From: Pseudomonadota bacterium
GTDB lineage: Bacteria > Myxococcota_A > UBA796 > SXON01
Assembly (NCBI GenBank): GCA_005778355.1
Contig: SXON01000075.1
Span: 1 to 33,380, forward strand
Direction: 5' to 3'
DNA: 33,380 nucleotides
The notes beneath the pieces are model-generated. The model was not told the origin of the DNA, did not search any database, and saw only the letters and a list, made by a program, of their open reading frames with translations. Each line of letters starts with the position of its first letter. The first letter of the stretch is position 1. Of this stretch, positions 14,862 to 24,800 are shown piece after piece. The translations under genes were made by a program, and so were the position numbers.

Positions 14862-17453
14862 GTGCGGGCGTTTCCGTACCCAGAGCTGGTTTCGCTGCTG
14901 GCGCTCGGCGCCTGCACGCCGGGCGAGACCCCCGGGTCCAGACCCGCCGAGGAGGTCCATGTAACCGCATGTAACACGGATAATCCGGCAGCATCCGTCG
15001 GCTCGCCCGAGCTGTGCAACGGCCTCGACGACGACTGCGACGGCGACATCGACGAGGGCATCGCCACGACCCACTACCGTGACGCCGACGGCGACGGCGT
15101 GGGCGACGACACCGACGCAGTGACAGATTGCCGCGGCCGCGAGGGCTGGGTTGTCCTGGCGGGTGACTGCAACGACGCCGACCCGCGGGTCCATGCGGGC
15201 GCGGAAGAGACCTGCAACGGCATCGACGACGACTGCGATGGCGCCATCGACGCCGGTGCCACCGACGCCGTCGCCGCGTACGCCGACCGTGATGGGGACG
15301 GCCACGGCGACCCCCTGTTGGAGGGCCTCGGCTGCGAGGGGTCTGGCTGGTCGACCGATCCCCTCGACTGCAACGACCTCGAACCGGCGGTGTACCAGGG
15401 CGCGCCCGAGACCTGCGACGGCCTCGACAACGACTGCGACGGTCTGCTCGACGAGGGGCTCGACAGGTCGAGCTTTTACCGTGACGTCGATGGTGACGGG
15501 GTGGGCATCGAGGCCTGGGCCGTCTCCGCCTGCGCGGCGCCGGAGGGCTTCGTCGCGCAGGTTGGCGACTGTGATGACGCCCGTCCGGAGGTATTTCCCG
15601 GCGCGCCGGAGACCTGCGACGACCAGGACCTCGACGAGGACTGCAACGGGCTGGGAGAGGACGCCGACTCGGCATCTACCGGCAGGGTGGACTACTTCGG
15701 CGACGCCGACGACGATGGCGTTGGCGGAACAACGAGCACCTTCGCCTGCGACGCGCCGCTGGGTTTCGTTGCCGCGGGGGGAGACTGCGATGACCGGGCC
15801 AGCGACGTGTACCCGGGCGCGCCGGAGACTTGCGACGGGCGTGACCAAGACTGCGACGGCGTCGACGACAACGACCCGACCGACGGCGACGAGTACTTCC
15901 TCGACGGCGACAACGACGGCGACGGCGACCCTGCGACCGGGGTCATCGCGTGCGACAACCCCACGGGCTACTCCACCTCCGGTCACGACTGCGACGACGC
16001 CGACCCCGCCTTGTACGCCGGTGCGCCCGAGGTGTGCGACGACGGTGTCGATGACGACTGCGACGGTGTGGACCGCGCCTGCGGCACCATGAATGGTAGC
16101 TACCATCTCGGGACGCTGTCGCAACTGGTGGTGTATGGTGAGGATGGTGGCGACGCGCTCGGTACCGCAGTCGCTTTCGCGGGCGATCAGGACGGTGATG
16201 GCCGGGACGACCTGCTCGTCGGCGCCCCTCGCTCGGACCGCGCGGGCCTCAACGGCGGGAGCACCTACTTCTTCTATGGAGGCTCATCGGGCGAGCAGGT
16301 CGTGGCCTACGCCGACCTGGTGCACGAGTGCGGCAGCGACCGCTACGGCAACATGCTCTGCGGATCGTCCTTGCTGCGGATTGGCGACATCGGCCTCGAC
16401 GGCGGCGACGACATCGCGGTGGGCGCGCCCGGATCAGCCTCGTACGCCAGCGACATCGGCGCCCAGAAGACGTATATTTTTTACCACGGCTTCGAGTCCG
16501 GCGACGCGGATTGTTTTGAGAGCGACGACGGTGGCGGGCTCTTTGGCTCGGCGTTCGCTCGGGCCGGCGACCATAACGACGACGCCCTGGCCGACCTGTG
16601 GGTGGGCGCGGCGGGAGCCACCGCCGGGTCACGGTCCGACGCGGGCGCGGTCTTTCTCTTCGACGACATCTACCTCCCGGGGCATGTCTATCCCAGCGCC
16701 TGCGTGCTGGCGTCTGTCGCGACTGCGAAATGGTACGGCGAGGCAGCCGACGACAACGTGGGCGCCGCGCTGGCGGGGGCCGACGATATCGACGGCGACG
16801 GGATCGACGACCTGGTCGTGGGGGCTCCGCTTCGTGACGATCCGGCCCGAAACGCGGGCGCCGTGTATTTCGCGCTGGGGCCCTTCTCGGGCGACACGCG
16901 TCTCGACCAGGCGGACGCGCGCGTGGATGGCGAGGATGCGAGCGATGCCCTCGGCCTCGCCGTGAGTCTCCCGGGCGATCTCGACGGGGATGGACGTGCG
17001 GACGCGGTGGCGGGGGCGCCCTACGCGGACGGGGTGGGGCTCCTCGCCGTCTATTTCGAGGTGCCCACCAGCGGCAGCATGAGCTCGGCCGACCTGTTGG
17101 TCGAGGGCGAGGCGGTGGGGGACGCGGCTGGATTCTCCGTCGAAGGTGGGGTGGACATCGACGGGGACGCTGCGGCAGACCTGCTGGTGGGAGCGCCCGA
17201 GAGCGACCGCTTCGAGGAGGACGCGGGCGCCGTCTTCATCCTCGCGGGCCCGCTCGCCCCGGGGACAATCTCCGTCTCGGACGCGATCGCCGTGCTCCTC
17301 GGGCCGAACGAGAACGCGCGAGCCGGCTACGCGCTCGACGTGCACGGCGACGCCGATGGCGACGGGCACCCGGACGTGTTGGTCGGCGGCGTCGGCGACT
17401 CGACCGAGGGCATTGAAGCGGGCTGGTCCTGGCTCTTCCTGGGGTCGCCTTGA
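14862..17453 (+). CDS. MopE-repeat/FG-GAP propeller lipoprotein (operon gene 1)
   Basis: The 863-residue protein begins with a lipoprotein-type signal (hydrophobic LVSLLALGAC, Cys18) and has three parts. Residues about 52-408 carry six MopE-type putative metal-binding repeats with the pattern C-[ND]-G-x-D-x-D-C-D-G, each followed by YxDxDGDGxG-like sequence and a GDCDD-x-x-x-x-x-x-PGAPE linker. Residues about 415-863 carry seven FG-GAP repeats (such as GDQDGDGRDDLLVGAP and GDLDGDGRADAVAGAP), the number expected for a closed integrin-alpha-like propeller that binds calcium in its loops. It should sit on the cell surface or in the outer membrane. The stop codon overlaps the next start (TGATG). 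MopE of Methylococcus binds copper through its own special site, so copper binding here is not implied. Confidence 0.88.
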   Translation: MRAFPYPELVSLLALGACTPGETPGSRPAEEVHVTACNTDNPAASVGSPELCNGLDDDCDGDIDEGIATTHYRDADGDGVGDDTDAVTDCRGREGWVVLAGDCNDADPRVHAGAEETCNGIDDDCDGAIDAGATDAVAAYADRDGDGHGDPLLEGLGCEGSGWSTDPLDCNDLEPAVYQGAPETCDGLDNDCDGLLDEGLDRSSFYRDVDGDGVGIEAWAVSACAAPEGFVAQVGDCDDARPEVFPGAPETCDDQDLDEDCNGLGEDADSASTGRVDYFGDADDDGVGGTTSTFACDAPLGFVAAGGDCDDRASDVYPGAPETCDGRDQDCDGVDDNDPTDGDEYFLDGDNDGDGDPATGVIACDNPTGYSTSGHDCDDADPALYAGAPEVCDDGVDDDCDGVDRACGTMNGSYHLGTLSQLVVYGEDGGDALGTAVAFAGDQDGDGRDDLLVGAPRSDRAGLNGGSTYFFYGGSSGEQVVAYADLVHECGSDRYGNMLCGSSLLRIGDIGLDGGDDIAVGAPGSASYASDIGAQKTYIFYHGFESGDADCFESDDGGGLFGSAFARAGDHNDDALADLWVGAAGATAGSRSDAGAVFLFDDIYLPGHVYPSACVLASVATAKWYGEAADDNVGAALAGADDIDGDGIDDLVVGAPLRDDPARNAGAVYFALGPFSGDTRLDQADARVDGEDASDALGLAVSLPGDLDGDGRADAVAGAPYADGVGLLAVYFEVPTSGSMSSADLLVEGEAVGDAAGFSVEGGVDIDGDAAADLLVGAPESDRFEEDAGAVFILAGPLAPGTISVSDAIAVLLGPNENARAGYALDVHGDADGDGHPDVLVGGVGDSTEGIEAGWSWLFLGSP

Positions 17454-20400
17454 TGATCTTCGTGCTCGCGGCCTGCGGCGATGCGCCCGCCACGAGGGTG
17501 CCCATTCCCGTGGAGATCCTCTGGCCGTCCCCCGCGGCCGAGGTCGACGGTGACGTGTCGCTCGTCGCCCGCGTGGGCGAGTCGAGCCGTTTCGACTGGT
17601 GGCTCGATGTCGACGGCACGGAGGTCGCGTCCGGGGTGGAATCGGACCTCTCCAGCGCGAGCTGGGCCACGGAGGGTGGACCGGACGGCGAGCGCGTCGT
17701 GCGCCTTCGCGTGCGCGACACCGGCGGCGCGCTCGGAGAGGCCGAGGTCGTCGCCTCGGTCAGGAACCTGATCGGCTTTTCGCCCGGACTCGACATCGTC
17801 AACCCGATGCCGGGTCAACCGGCCTGCCAGGTCGAGATCTCGTCGATCCTTCCGCCCGCGTCGGTCGAGGCCTGGGTGGACGGCGTGGCCCTTGAGCCGC
17901 GCTCCTCGCCGCCGTTCCGGTGGGTGGACACGTCGGGCAGCCGCGTCGTGGCCCGTGGCTCCTGGGCGACAGGCGAGTCCGTGCAGCGCGTCGTCGAGGC
18001 GGCGGCGTGCAGCTCGGGCGAGGCGATCGCCATCGACTCGCCTGCCGACTACGCCCTGATGGACCGAGAGCTTCTTCTGGTGGTGCAGGGCGTGCTGGCC
18101 CCCCGCGCCGATGTCTTTCTCGACGGAGGCCGGGTGGGCGCCCTGGACGCGGCAGGGAGCGCGGCACTGGACACCTCCGACTGGCCCGAGGGGCCAGCCC
18201 GGGTGCGGGTGGTGGCGGAAACAGAGCGCGGCAGCGTAGCGACGGCGGTGGTCGTCAATGTCGACCGCGCGGCGCCCTCGATCACGCTGGAACTCCCCGA
18301 CGCGTCGGTCGATGCGGAGCTCGCCGTCGTGGCAACGGCGGCCGACGCGAGCGGCATCGTCTCGATGGCCGCCGCCGTGGCGGGCGAGGCGTGTGAATCC
18401 ACGACCGGCGAGCTGGTATGTCACCTCGATTCCACCGGCTGGGCACACGGCGACCACGTCGTTTCGGTGGTGGCCGCCGACGGGGCTGGCCGTACCGCCG
18501 AGACCACCGGTGTCGTCCGCGTGGACCACCGCCCCCGGGTCTCGTTCGTGAGTCCGCCGCCGGACTCGACATTCGATACCGACGTCGACGTGGCCCTCGA
18601 CGTCGGCGACGACGACGCCGTTGTCGATGTGCGGCTTGGTGTCGACGGCGCCCCCCTTGTCCGCCTACTCGCGCCCTACGAGCACACCCTCGACGCTTGT
18701 GCACTGGAGCCGGGGCTTCACCTGGTCGAGGCTTGGGTCGAGGACTCCGGCGGGCAGTCCGCCTCCGCTGGGGTTTGGATCGATGTCCGGAGCGAGCTCG
18801 CGATCACGAACCTCGTTGCCAGCCAGGTGGGCGACGCCGTGGTCGCGACGCTGGACACCTCGGGGTCCTTCGACGTGGTGGCGCTCGACGCCTACGTGGA
18901 CGGGGTCTGGGCGGATGAGGCGGTGGCGCTCGCCGATTGCGACGGTGCGTGCAACTGCGCCTCTTGGAACGTGGCTCTTGATCTCCCATCGCTCGAGACA
19001 GGTGATCACGAATTCCTCGTCGTGGCCTCCGACAGCGCCGGGAATGTCCAGTCGGCCATCGCGTCTATCGCCGTGAACGGAGACGCCGACGGCGACGGCT
19101 ACGACGACGTTGACCGGGGTGGGACGGACTGCGACGACGGCGACGGCGCCGTGTCGCCTGCGGTCTCGGAAACCTGCAACGGCATCGATGATGACTGCTC
19201 GGGTGCCGTGGACGACGCCGGCGACGCGGACGGTGATGGGGCCAGCCGGTGCGAGGACTGTGACGATGCTGATGCCGCGCGCTTCCCCGGAGCTTGGGAC
19301 GGCTGCGATGGCGTCGACAACGACTGCGACGACTGGATTGACTTCGCGACCACGCCGGGTAGCACGATGGACGTGGGCACGGTGGCGGCAATGAACCCCG
19401 CGGTCGAGGAGCTCAGCGGCCTGGTGGTGGAGCCCTCGGAGCCGGTCACGCTCCTACGGGCGCGCATCTGGGCTGATCCCCTCGGCACATCCACGTTTGG
19501 CTGGCACGTTTACTCGGCGAGCACGGAGGATGGTGAGTACGACCTGGAGGCAGAGTACGTCGGCGCGACGGGGAGCGGCCGCGGGTACTACGAGAGCCCG
19601 GAGATCGGCCTCGTCTTGCAGCCGGGCCAGTTCTACCTTGTGGCGGCCGTGGTGGCCGAATCCTCCGTCGTGGAGTTCGGCTACGCGATTCCCGCCGAGC
19701 TGGACAGCGGCCCGCACCTCGCCGTCCGCGGGGCGATCATCGAGCCCACCGAGACCGACACCGTCCTCGACGACCCAACCACGAGCTGGGCCCCGGTCAT
19801 GTCCTTCGACCTCTACCACCCCGACGCCGACGACGAGGACGACGATGCCGACGGGCAGAGCATCCACTGCGGCGACTGCGACGACGACGACCCGCTCCGG
19901 ATGGACGGGCTCGCGGAGTCCTGCGACGGCCTCGACAACGACTGCGACGGCGTGATCACCGACGAGGACGACGCGGACGCGGACGGCTATCGCCCCTGCA
20001 GCGGCGACTGCGACGACGCCAACGCGCTGACCTACGTCCTGGCGCCCGAGGCCTGCGACGGGCTGGACAACGACTGTGACGGCGCGGTGTCGGGCGAAAA
20101 CGACGCAGACGCGGACGGCTATCGGGTATGTGACGGCGACTGCGACGACGCCGATGCCGCCGTGGTGCCGTTGCCCTACTATGCCGACGCCGACGGAGAC
20201 GGCTTCGGAAACCCGGACGAGGAGTCGCTCGACTGCCCACCTCCAGCCTCGTTCGTGCTCGACGCCACCGACTGTGACGACGCCGAGGTCACGAGCTATC
20301 CCGGCGCAGCGGAGTCCTGCGACGGCACCGACCAGGACTGCGACGGCGCCGTCGACGAGGACTTCGACGACGACGACGCGGACGGTTGGGCCGCCTGCAT

Positions 20401-21853
20401 GGATTGCGACGACCTCGATGGCAGCTCGTTTCCCGGGGGCAGCGAGGCCTGCGGCAACGCGGCCGACGAGGACTGCGACGGGTTTGCCGTGGCATGCCAT
20501 TTCAGCGGCACGCTGGCGCTTGATGACTTTCCCGTGCTCATCGGCGAGGACGCGAGCGACTACGCCGGCTGGTCGGTCGCTGGCGGGGAGCTCGACGTGA
20601 CCGGTGACGGCCTGCCGGACGTCGTCGTCGGCGCCTCGGCCGCGGAGACGAGCAGCACCTACTCGGCTCAGGGCATCGTGTACGTGGTGAGCGGCGACGT
20701 CGCATCGGACGCGGACCTGGCGACGGCGGACGCCCTGGTCACTGGTGCCGCCCGCGACGACGGTCTGGGCTACGTGGCGCTGTTGCCTGACTTCGATGGC
20801 GACGGTTTCGACGACCTGCTGCTGGGTGCGGCCGGCGCCGACGGGGGAGGTAGCGGCGCGGGCGCGGCCTACCTTCTGCCCGGCCCTCTCTCGGGCAGCG
20901 TCTCGGTGTCGACCGCGACCCTGGTCGCCCTCGGTGGCGACCCGGGCGACGCGGCCGGCACCGTGCTGGCCGCTCTCGGCGACGTCTCTGGCGACGGCAC
21001 CGCCGACTTTGCCGTGGGCGCTCGGAACGACGATTCGGGTGGGAGCAACGCCGGCGCGGTCTACATCGTGAGCACCGCCGACACCGGCTCGATCGATCTG
21101 GACGCTGACGCCACGCGGCTCTCGCCGAGCGGCGCCGATATCGACGCGGGGCCGGCGGCTGGCGTGGGCGATGTCGATGGCGACGGGGTCGACGACGTGC
21201 TCGTGGGGGCCCCCGAGTACAGCGGGGCTCGTCCTCATAGCGGCGCTGCCTACTTGTTCCTCGGCCCGATCACCTCGAGTCTGGCGTTCAGCGGCGCGGA
21301 CATCGAGTGGGCGGGGGTCGACGACGAGGCCTATGTAGGCGCGGCGGTGAGCGCCGCGGGCGATGCCAGCGGTGACGGCATCGACGACATCTTGATCGGC
21401 GCGTGGAGCTACAACGATGGCAGCCTCCAGAAGGCGGGCCGCGCCTACTTGATGTGTGGCGCGCCGACTTCGGGGGCATCGACGGTGGCCGACGCCTGCG
21501 CCACCGCGACGGGGACGGGCCTGCAGGACCGGCTCAGCGTCTCCATGGCCACGCTCGGTGACATCGACGGCGACGCGATCGACGACGTGATCCTCGGCGG
21601 CGACGACGACTCCACCTCGATCGGCGCCGCCTGGGTCCTGTATGGCCCGCTGTCTGGGGCCGTGGACATGGCGGGCGACGCGGTGAAGTTCACCGCCCCC
21701 AGCGGCGCCGGCTACGCGGGGCGCGCCGTCGCGGGCCTGGGCGACCTCGACGGCGACGGTCACCCGGACTTCGGGGTGGGCTCGGCCTACGCGGATCCTG
21801 GCGGCAGCAGCTCGGGCGCCGTCTATGTCATCCGAAGCGGAGACGTGCCATGA
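17453..21853 (+). CDS. Ig-like/MopE-repeat/FG-GAP lipoprotein (operon gene 2)
   Basis: This 1466-residue protein has a very short lipoprotein signal (MIFVLAAC, Cys8). Residues 15-540 hold several bacterial Ig-like beta-sandwich domains (segments such as RVVRLRVRDTGG and HEFLVVASDSAGN). MopE repeats occupy about 543-630 and 787-1016 (CNGIDDDC, CDGLDNDCDG, CDGTDQDCDG). Between them is a beta-rich insertion of about 155 residues (from TTPGSTMDVGTV to FDLYHPDADD). Seven FG-GAP repeats (about 1020-1466) form a predicted propeller. I use ATG 17453, inside the previous stop; TTG 17450 would add one residue. It is a clear paralogue of the next gene. The architecture suggests a surface adhesin or binding protein; the ligand is unknown. 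Confidence 0.85.
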   Translation: MIFVLAACGDAPATRVPIPVEILWPSPAAEVDGDVSLVARVGESSRFDWWLDVDGTEVASGVESDLSSASWATEGGPDGERVVRLRVRDTGGALGEAEVVASVRNLIGFSPGLDIVNPMPGQPACQVEISSILPPASVEAWVDGVALEPRSSPPFRWVDTSGSRVVARGSWATGESVQRVVEAAACSSGEAIAIDSPADYALMDRELLLVVQGVLAPRADVFLDGGRVGALDAAGSAALDTSDWPEGPARVRVVAETERGSVATAVVVNVDRAAPSITLELPDASVDAELAVVATAADASGIVSMAAAVAGEACESTTGELVCHLDSTGWAHGDHVVSVVAADGAGRTAETTGVVRVDHRPRVSFVSPPPDSTFDTDVDVALDVGDDDAVVDVRLGVDGAPLVRLLAPYEHTLDACALEPGLHLVEAWVEDSGGQSASAGVWIDVRSELAITNLVASQVGDAVVATLDTSGSFDVVALDAYVDGVWADEAVALADCDGACNCASWNVALDLPSLETGDHEFLVVASDSAGNVQSAIASIAVNGDADGDGYDDVDRGGTDCDDGDGAVSPAVSETCNGIDDDCSGAVDDAGDADGDGASRCEDCDDADAARFPGAWDGCDGVDNDCDDWIDFATTPGSTMDVGTVAAMNPAVEELSGLVVEPSEPVTLLRARIWADPLGTSTFGWHVYSASTEDGEYDLEAEYVGATGSGRGYYESPEIGLVLQPGQFYLVAAVVAESSVVEFGYAIPAELDSGPHLAVRGAIIEPTETDTVLDDPTTSWAPVMSFDLYHPDADDEDDDADGQSIHCGDCDDDDPLRMDGLAESCDGLDNDCDGVITDEDDADADGYRPCSGDCDDANALTYVLAPEACDGLDNDCDGAVSGENDADADGYRVCDGDCDDADAAVVPLPYYADADGDGFGNPDEESLDCPPPASFVLDATDCDDAEVTSYPGAAESCDGTDQDCDGAVDEDFDDDDADGWAACMDCDDLDGSSFPGGSEACGNAADEDCDGFAVACHFSGTLALDDFPVLIGEDASDYAGWSVAGGELDVTGDGLPDVVVGASAAETSSTYSAQGIVYVVSGDVASDADLATADALVTGAARDDGLGYVALLPDFDGDGFDDLLLGAAGADGGGSGAGAAYLLPGPLSGSVSVSTATLVALGGDPGDAAGTVLAALGDVSGDGTADFAVGARNDDSGGSNAGAVYIVSTADTGSIDLDADATRLSPSGADIDAGPAAGVGDVDGDGVDDVLVGAPEYSGARPHSGAAYLFLGPITSSLAFSGADIEWAGVDDEAYVGAAVSAAGDASGDGIDDILIGAWSYNDGSLQKAGRAYLMCGAPTSGASTVADACATATGTGLQDRLSVSMATLGDIDGDAIDDVILGGDDDSTSIGAAWVLYGPLSGAVDMAGDAVKFTAPSGAGYAGRAVAGLGDLDGDGHPDFGVGSAYADPGGSSSGAVYVIRSGDVP

Positions 21854-24800
21854 TCGCCTGGTTGCTGGCGGCGTGCGAGTCGGCCCCGGATTATGGTCCC
21901 GACCTAGCCCTGGAGCTGCAAGGCGTGGCCGACGCCAACGTGGTCCACGGCGTGTTGCCGATAAGGGTCCGGTGGCCTGCCGGTGCCGGTGGCGGGCGAC
22001 TGGAACTTCGGGTCGACGACGAGTTGTTGGCGACGGTCGAAAATCAGGACCTCGCGTTCGATTGGAACACCACCCGCTCGCGCGACGGCGAGCACGTGGT
22101 GACCGCGAGTTTCCTCGACGGTCGGCGGCGCCTGTCTGTGGTGTCCGCCGTGCCCTGGGTGAGCAATGAGGGCACCGGCCCGGACGACCTTCGCTGGGCT
22201 TCCCCGCTCGGCGCCAGCGCCTGTGGGGAGCTGACGCTCGAAATGCTGGGCGACATCGTCGCGGCGGAGTGGATCACAGGCGGTTCGACGCTGGGCCGGG
22301 CGACGCAGCGTCCCTTCCGCGCCCCCTGGAGCACCCAGGGGCTCGCGGGCGAGGTGACGGCCGTGGTGGGGCGGGGACGCCTGGCGGACGGGCGCGAGCT
22401 GCAGCGCGCGGCCCTGCTCGACATCGAGCCAGTGGAGGATTGTGACGTGCCGCCTGTGGCAACCCTTGCCGAGCGGCACTACGGGGGTTGGAGCACGGGA
22501 ACCATCGAGGTCGACGCGCTCGACGACGTGGGCGTCACCCGCTGCACGCTGTGGGTCGACGGCGCCGTGGTCGCGGTCGACACGTCCTGGCCGTGGTTCG
22601 AGGGCGTGCGCCTCGAGGACGGCGCGCACGACATCGGCGTGCTGGTCGAGGACACGGGGGGCCAGAGCTTTCGCACCGAGGCGCAAGTGGTCGTCGATGG
22701 CACCCCGCCGGAAATCCTGTTGCTCTCACCGGGCCCGGGAGAGACTGTGCGGGGCGTGGTCGAGATCGAGGCGGAGGTGGTGGACGCCTCGGCGGCGACC
22801 TTGACCGCAATCGTGGATGGTGAAGGGCTCGTGGCGCAGGCGGAGGGGCGCTGGTCTTTCGACAGCCGAGAGTATGCCGAGGGCGAGGTCTTGCTGTCGA
22901 TCGAGGCCATCGACGCCGCAGGCAACGCCGCCTCGCTCGACGTGCCGCTCGTCATCGACCAGCTCCCTGAAGTCGTCATTCTCGAACCGGCCGAGGGCGC
23001 GGCGCTCGACGGTGTCGTGCTGGTGTCGGCCCGGGCGCGCGACGCGGGCGGGACGGCGACGCTCGCGGTCGTCACCCCCGCGGGACTGCTTGGCATTGAC
23101 ACCGGCGGCACGATCCTGGCCCCGTGGGACGCTTGCGCGTCGCCGCCCGGCGCCCAGGTGCTGGTCGCCACGGCCACCGATCTGGGTGGCAACTGGAGCG
23201 AGGCGGAGGTGCATGTCCGGGTCGCGGCGATTCCCGAGGTCGAGATCGACGCCCCCGCGGAGCCCTTGCCTCCCGGCGCCCTTGTCACTGGGCGCCTCGC
23301 CGGCGGCACGGGGGCGGTACGACTCTCGCTCGAGGTGGACGGTGTTGTGCGCGGTCGCGCCGGGGTGGTCGGGGGCGCCGAGGCCTGTGGCCTGAGCTGT
23401 CCAGAGCGTTGCGACACCTTCGCGGGCGCGCTCGACACCTGGGAGCTGGCCGAGGGCAGCCACGAGCTGGCGGTGGTCGCGACCGATCTCGCGGGCAACG
23501 TGGGCCGGGCCACCACCTCCTTCCGCGTGGAGACCGACCAGGACGGCGACGGTCACGTTGACGTGGCCTGGTCGGCACTCGGTGACGATTGTGACGACGA
23601 CGACCCCGACGTGCGCCCGTCGGCCACCGAGGCTTGCGATGGGCTCGACAACGACTGCAACGGCGCCACCGACGAGGGTTTCGACGACGACGGCGACGGC
23701 TACGGTGACGGCACCTGGTGCCCGTCCCCGGCCGATTGCGACGATGCCGACCCCGCGGTCAACCCGTCCGCTGTCGACACCTGCGATCTCGTCGACAACG
23801 ATTGCGACGGATTCATAGACGCGGCCAATAGCGCCCCTTTGCTCAGCTACGTCCTCGGCGCCCCGGATCGGCACTCCGACGAGCTCATCTCGCTCAGCGG
23901 AAACGTGATCGTGCCCACGCAGTACCTATTCATCGAGGGCGTCCAGGTGTACGTCGACCCCGGTGGCGTGGCCGGGGCGACGCTCTACATCCTCGAAGAG
24001 CGAGAGGACGTGCACATTTTCGACGTGATCGCCGCGCAGGCCAGCACGCTCAGCGGGGGGGCGGACTGGCACGCGTTCGAGATCGACGCGCTCCTAGCCC
24101 CCGACCGGCAGTACTTCATCGCGCTCGACCGCGAGTTGCCGGTGCAGGATTACGTAGGTGAAAACCTCGACGGGTTTTCAGTATTCGAGTGCGACGGCCA
24201 CCTTTTCTCCAGGGACGAGGGTGCCAACACGACGTGGGAGTGGGACGACACTCAGGGCACCTACGCCTACACGCAGACCCGCGACGGGTGCAACTTCCAC
24301 CACCGCTATGATCTCCGGCGCGTGTGGGCGTCCGACCTCGACCAGGACGGCGACGCCTACACCCCGTACTGTGGCGACTGCGACGACGAGGACGAGACGC
24401 GCTCTCCCATCGCCACCGAGGCTTGCGACTGGATCGACCAGGACTGCGACGGTGCCGTGGACGAGGACTTCGACGCCGACGCCGATGGGTATGGCGACTG
24501 CAACGAGTGTGACGACGGCGACGCGACGGTAAATCCGGATGCCGCGGAGGCCTGCGACGATGCCACCGATCAGGATTGCGATGGCTTCGCGCCGAGGTGC
24601 CAGTCGTATGGCGCGTGGGCGATCGACGTCGTCGCCGGCGAGCTGCCGGGCTCGGCCGGGCGGGAGGCGCTCGGCTCCGGGGTTGCGCTGGCCGACTTCG
24701 ACGACGATGGCGATATCGACCTCGCCGTGGGCGCACCCGGGGCGGAGGGCACCCTGTCGAACAGTGGAATCGTCTCCATCTGGTACGCTGCTGGCGGCGG

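Noticed and set aside
19454..21763. A 769-residue minus-strand frame with repeated short motifs.
   Set aside because: Its repeats are the antisense reading of the MopE and FG-GAP repeats of operon gene 2.
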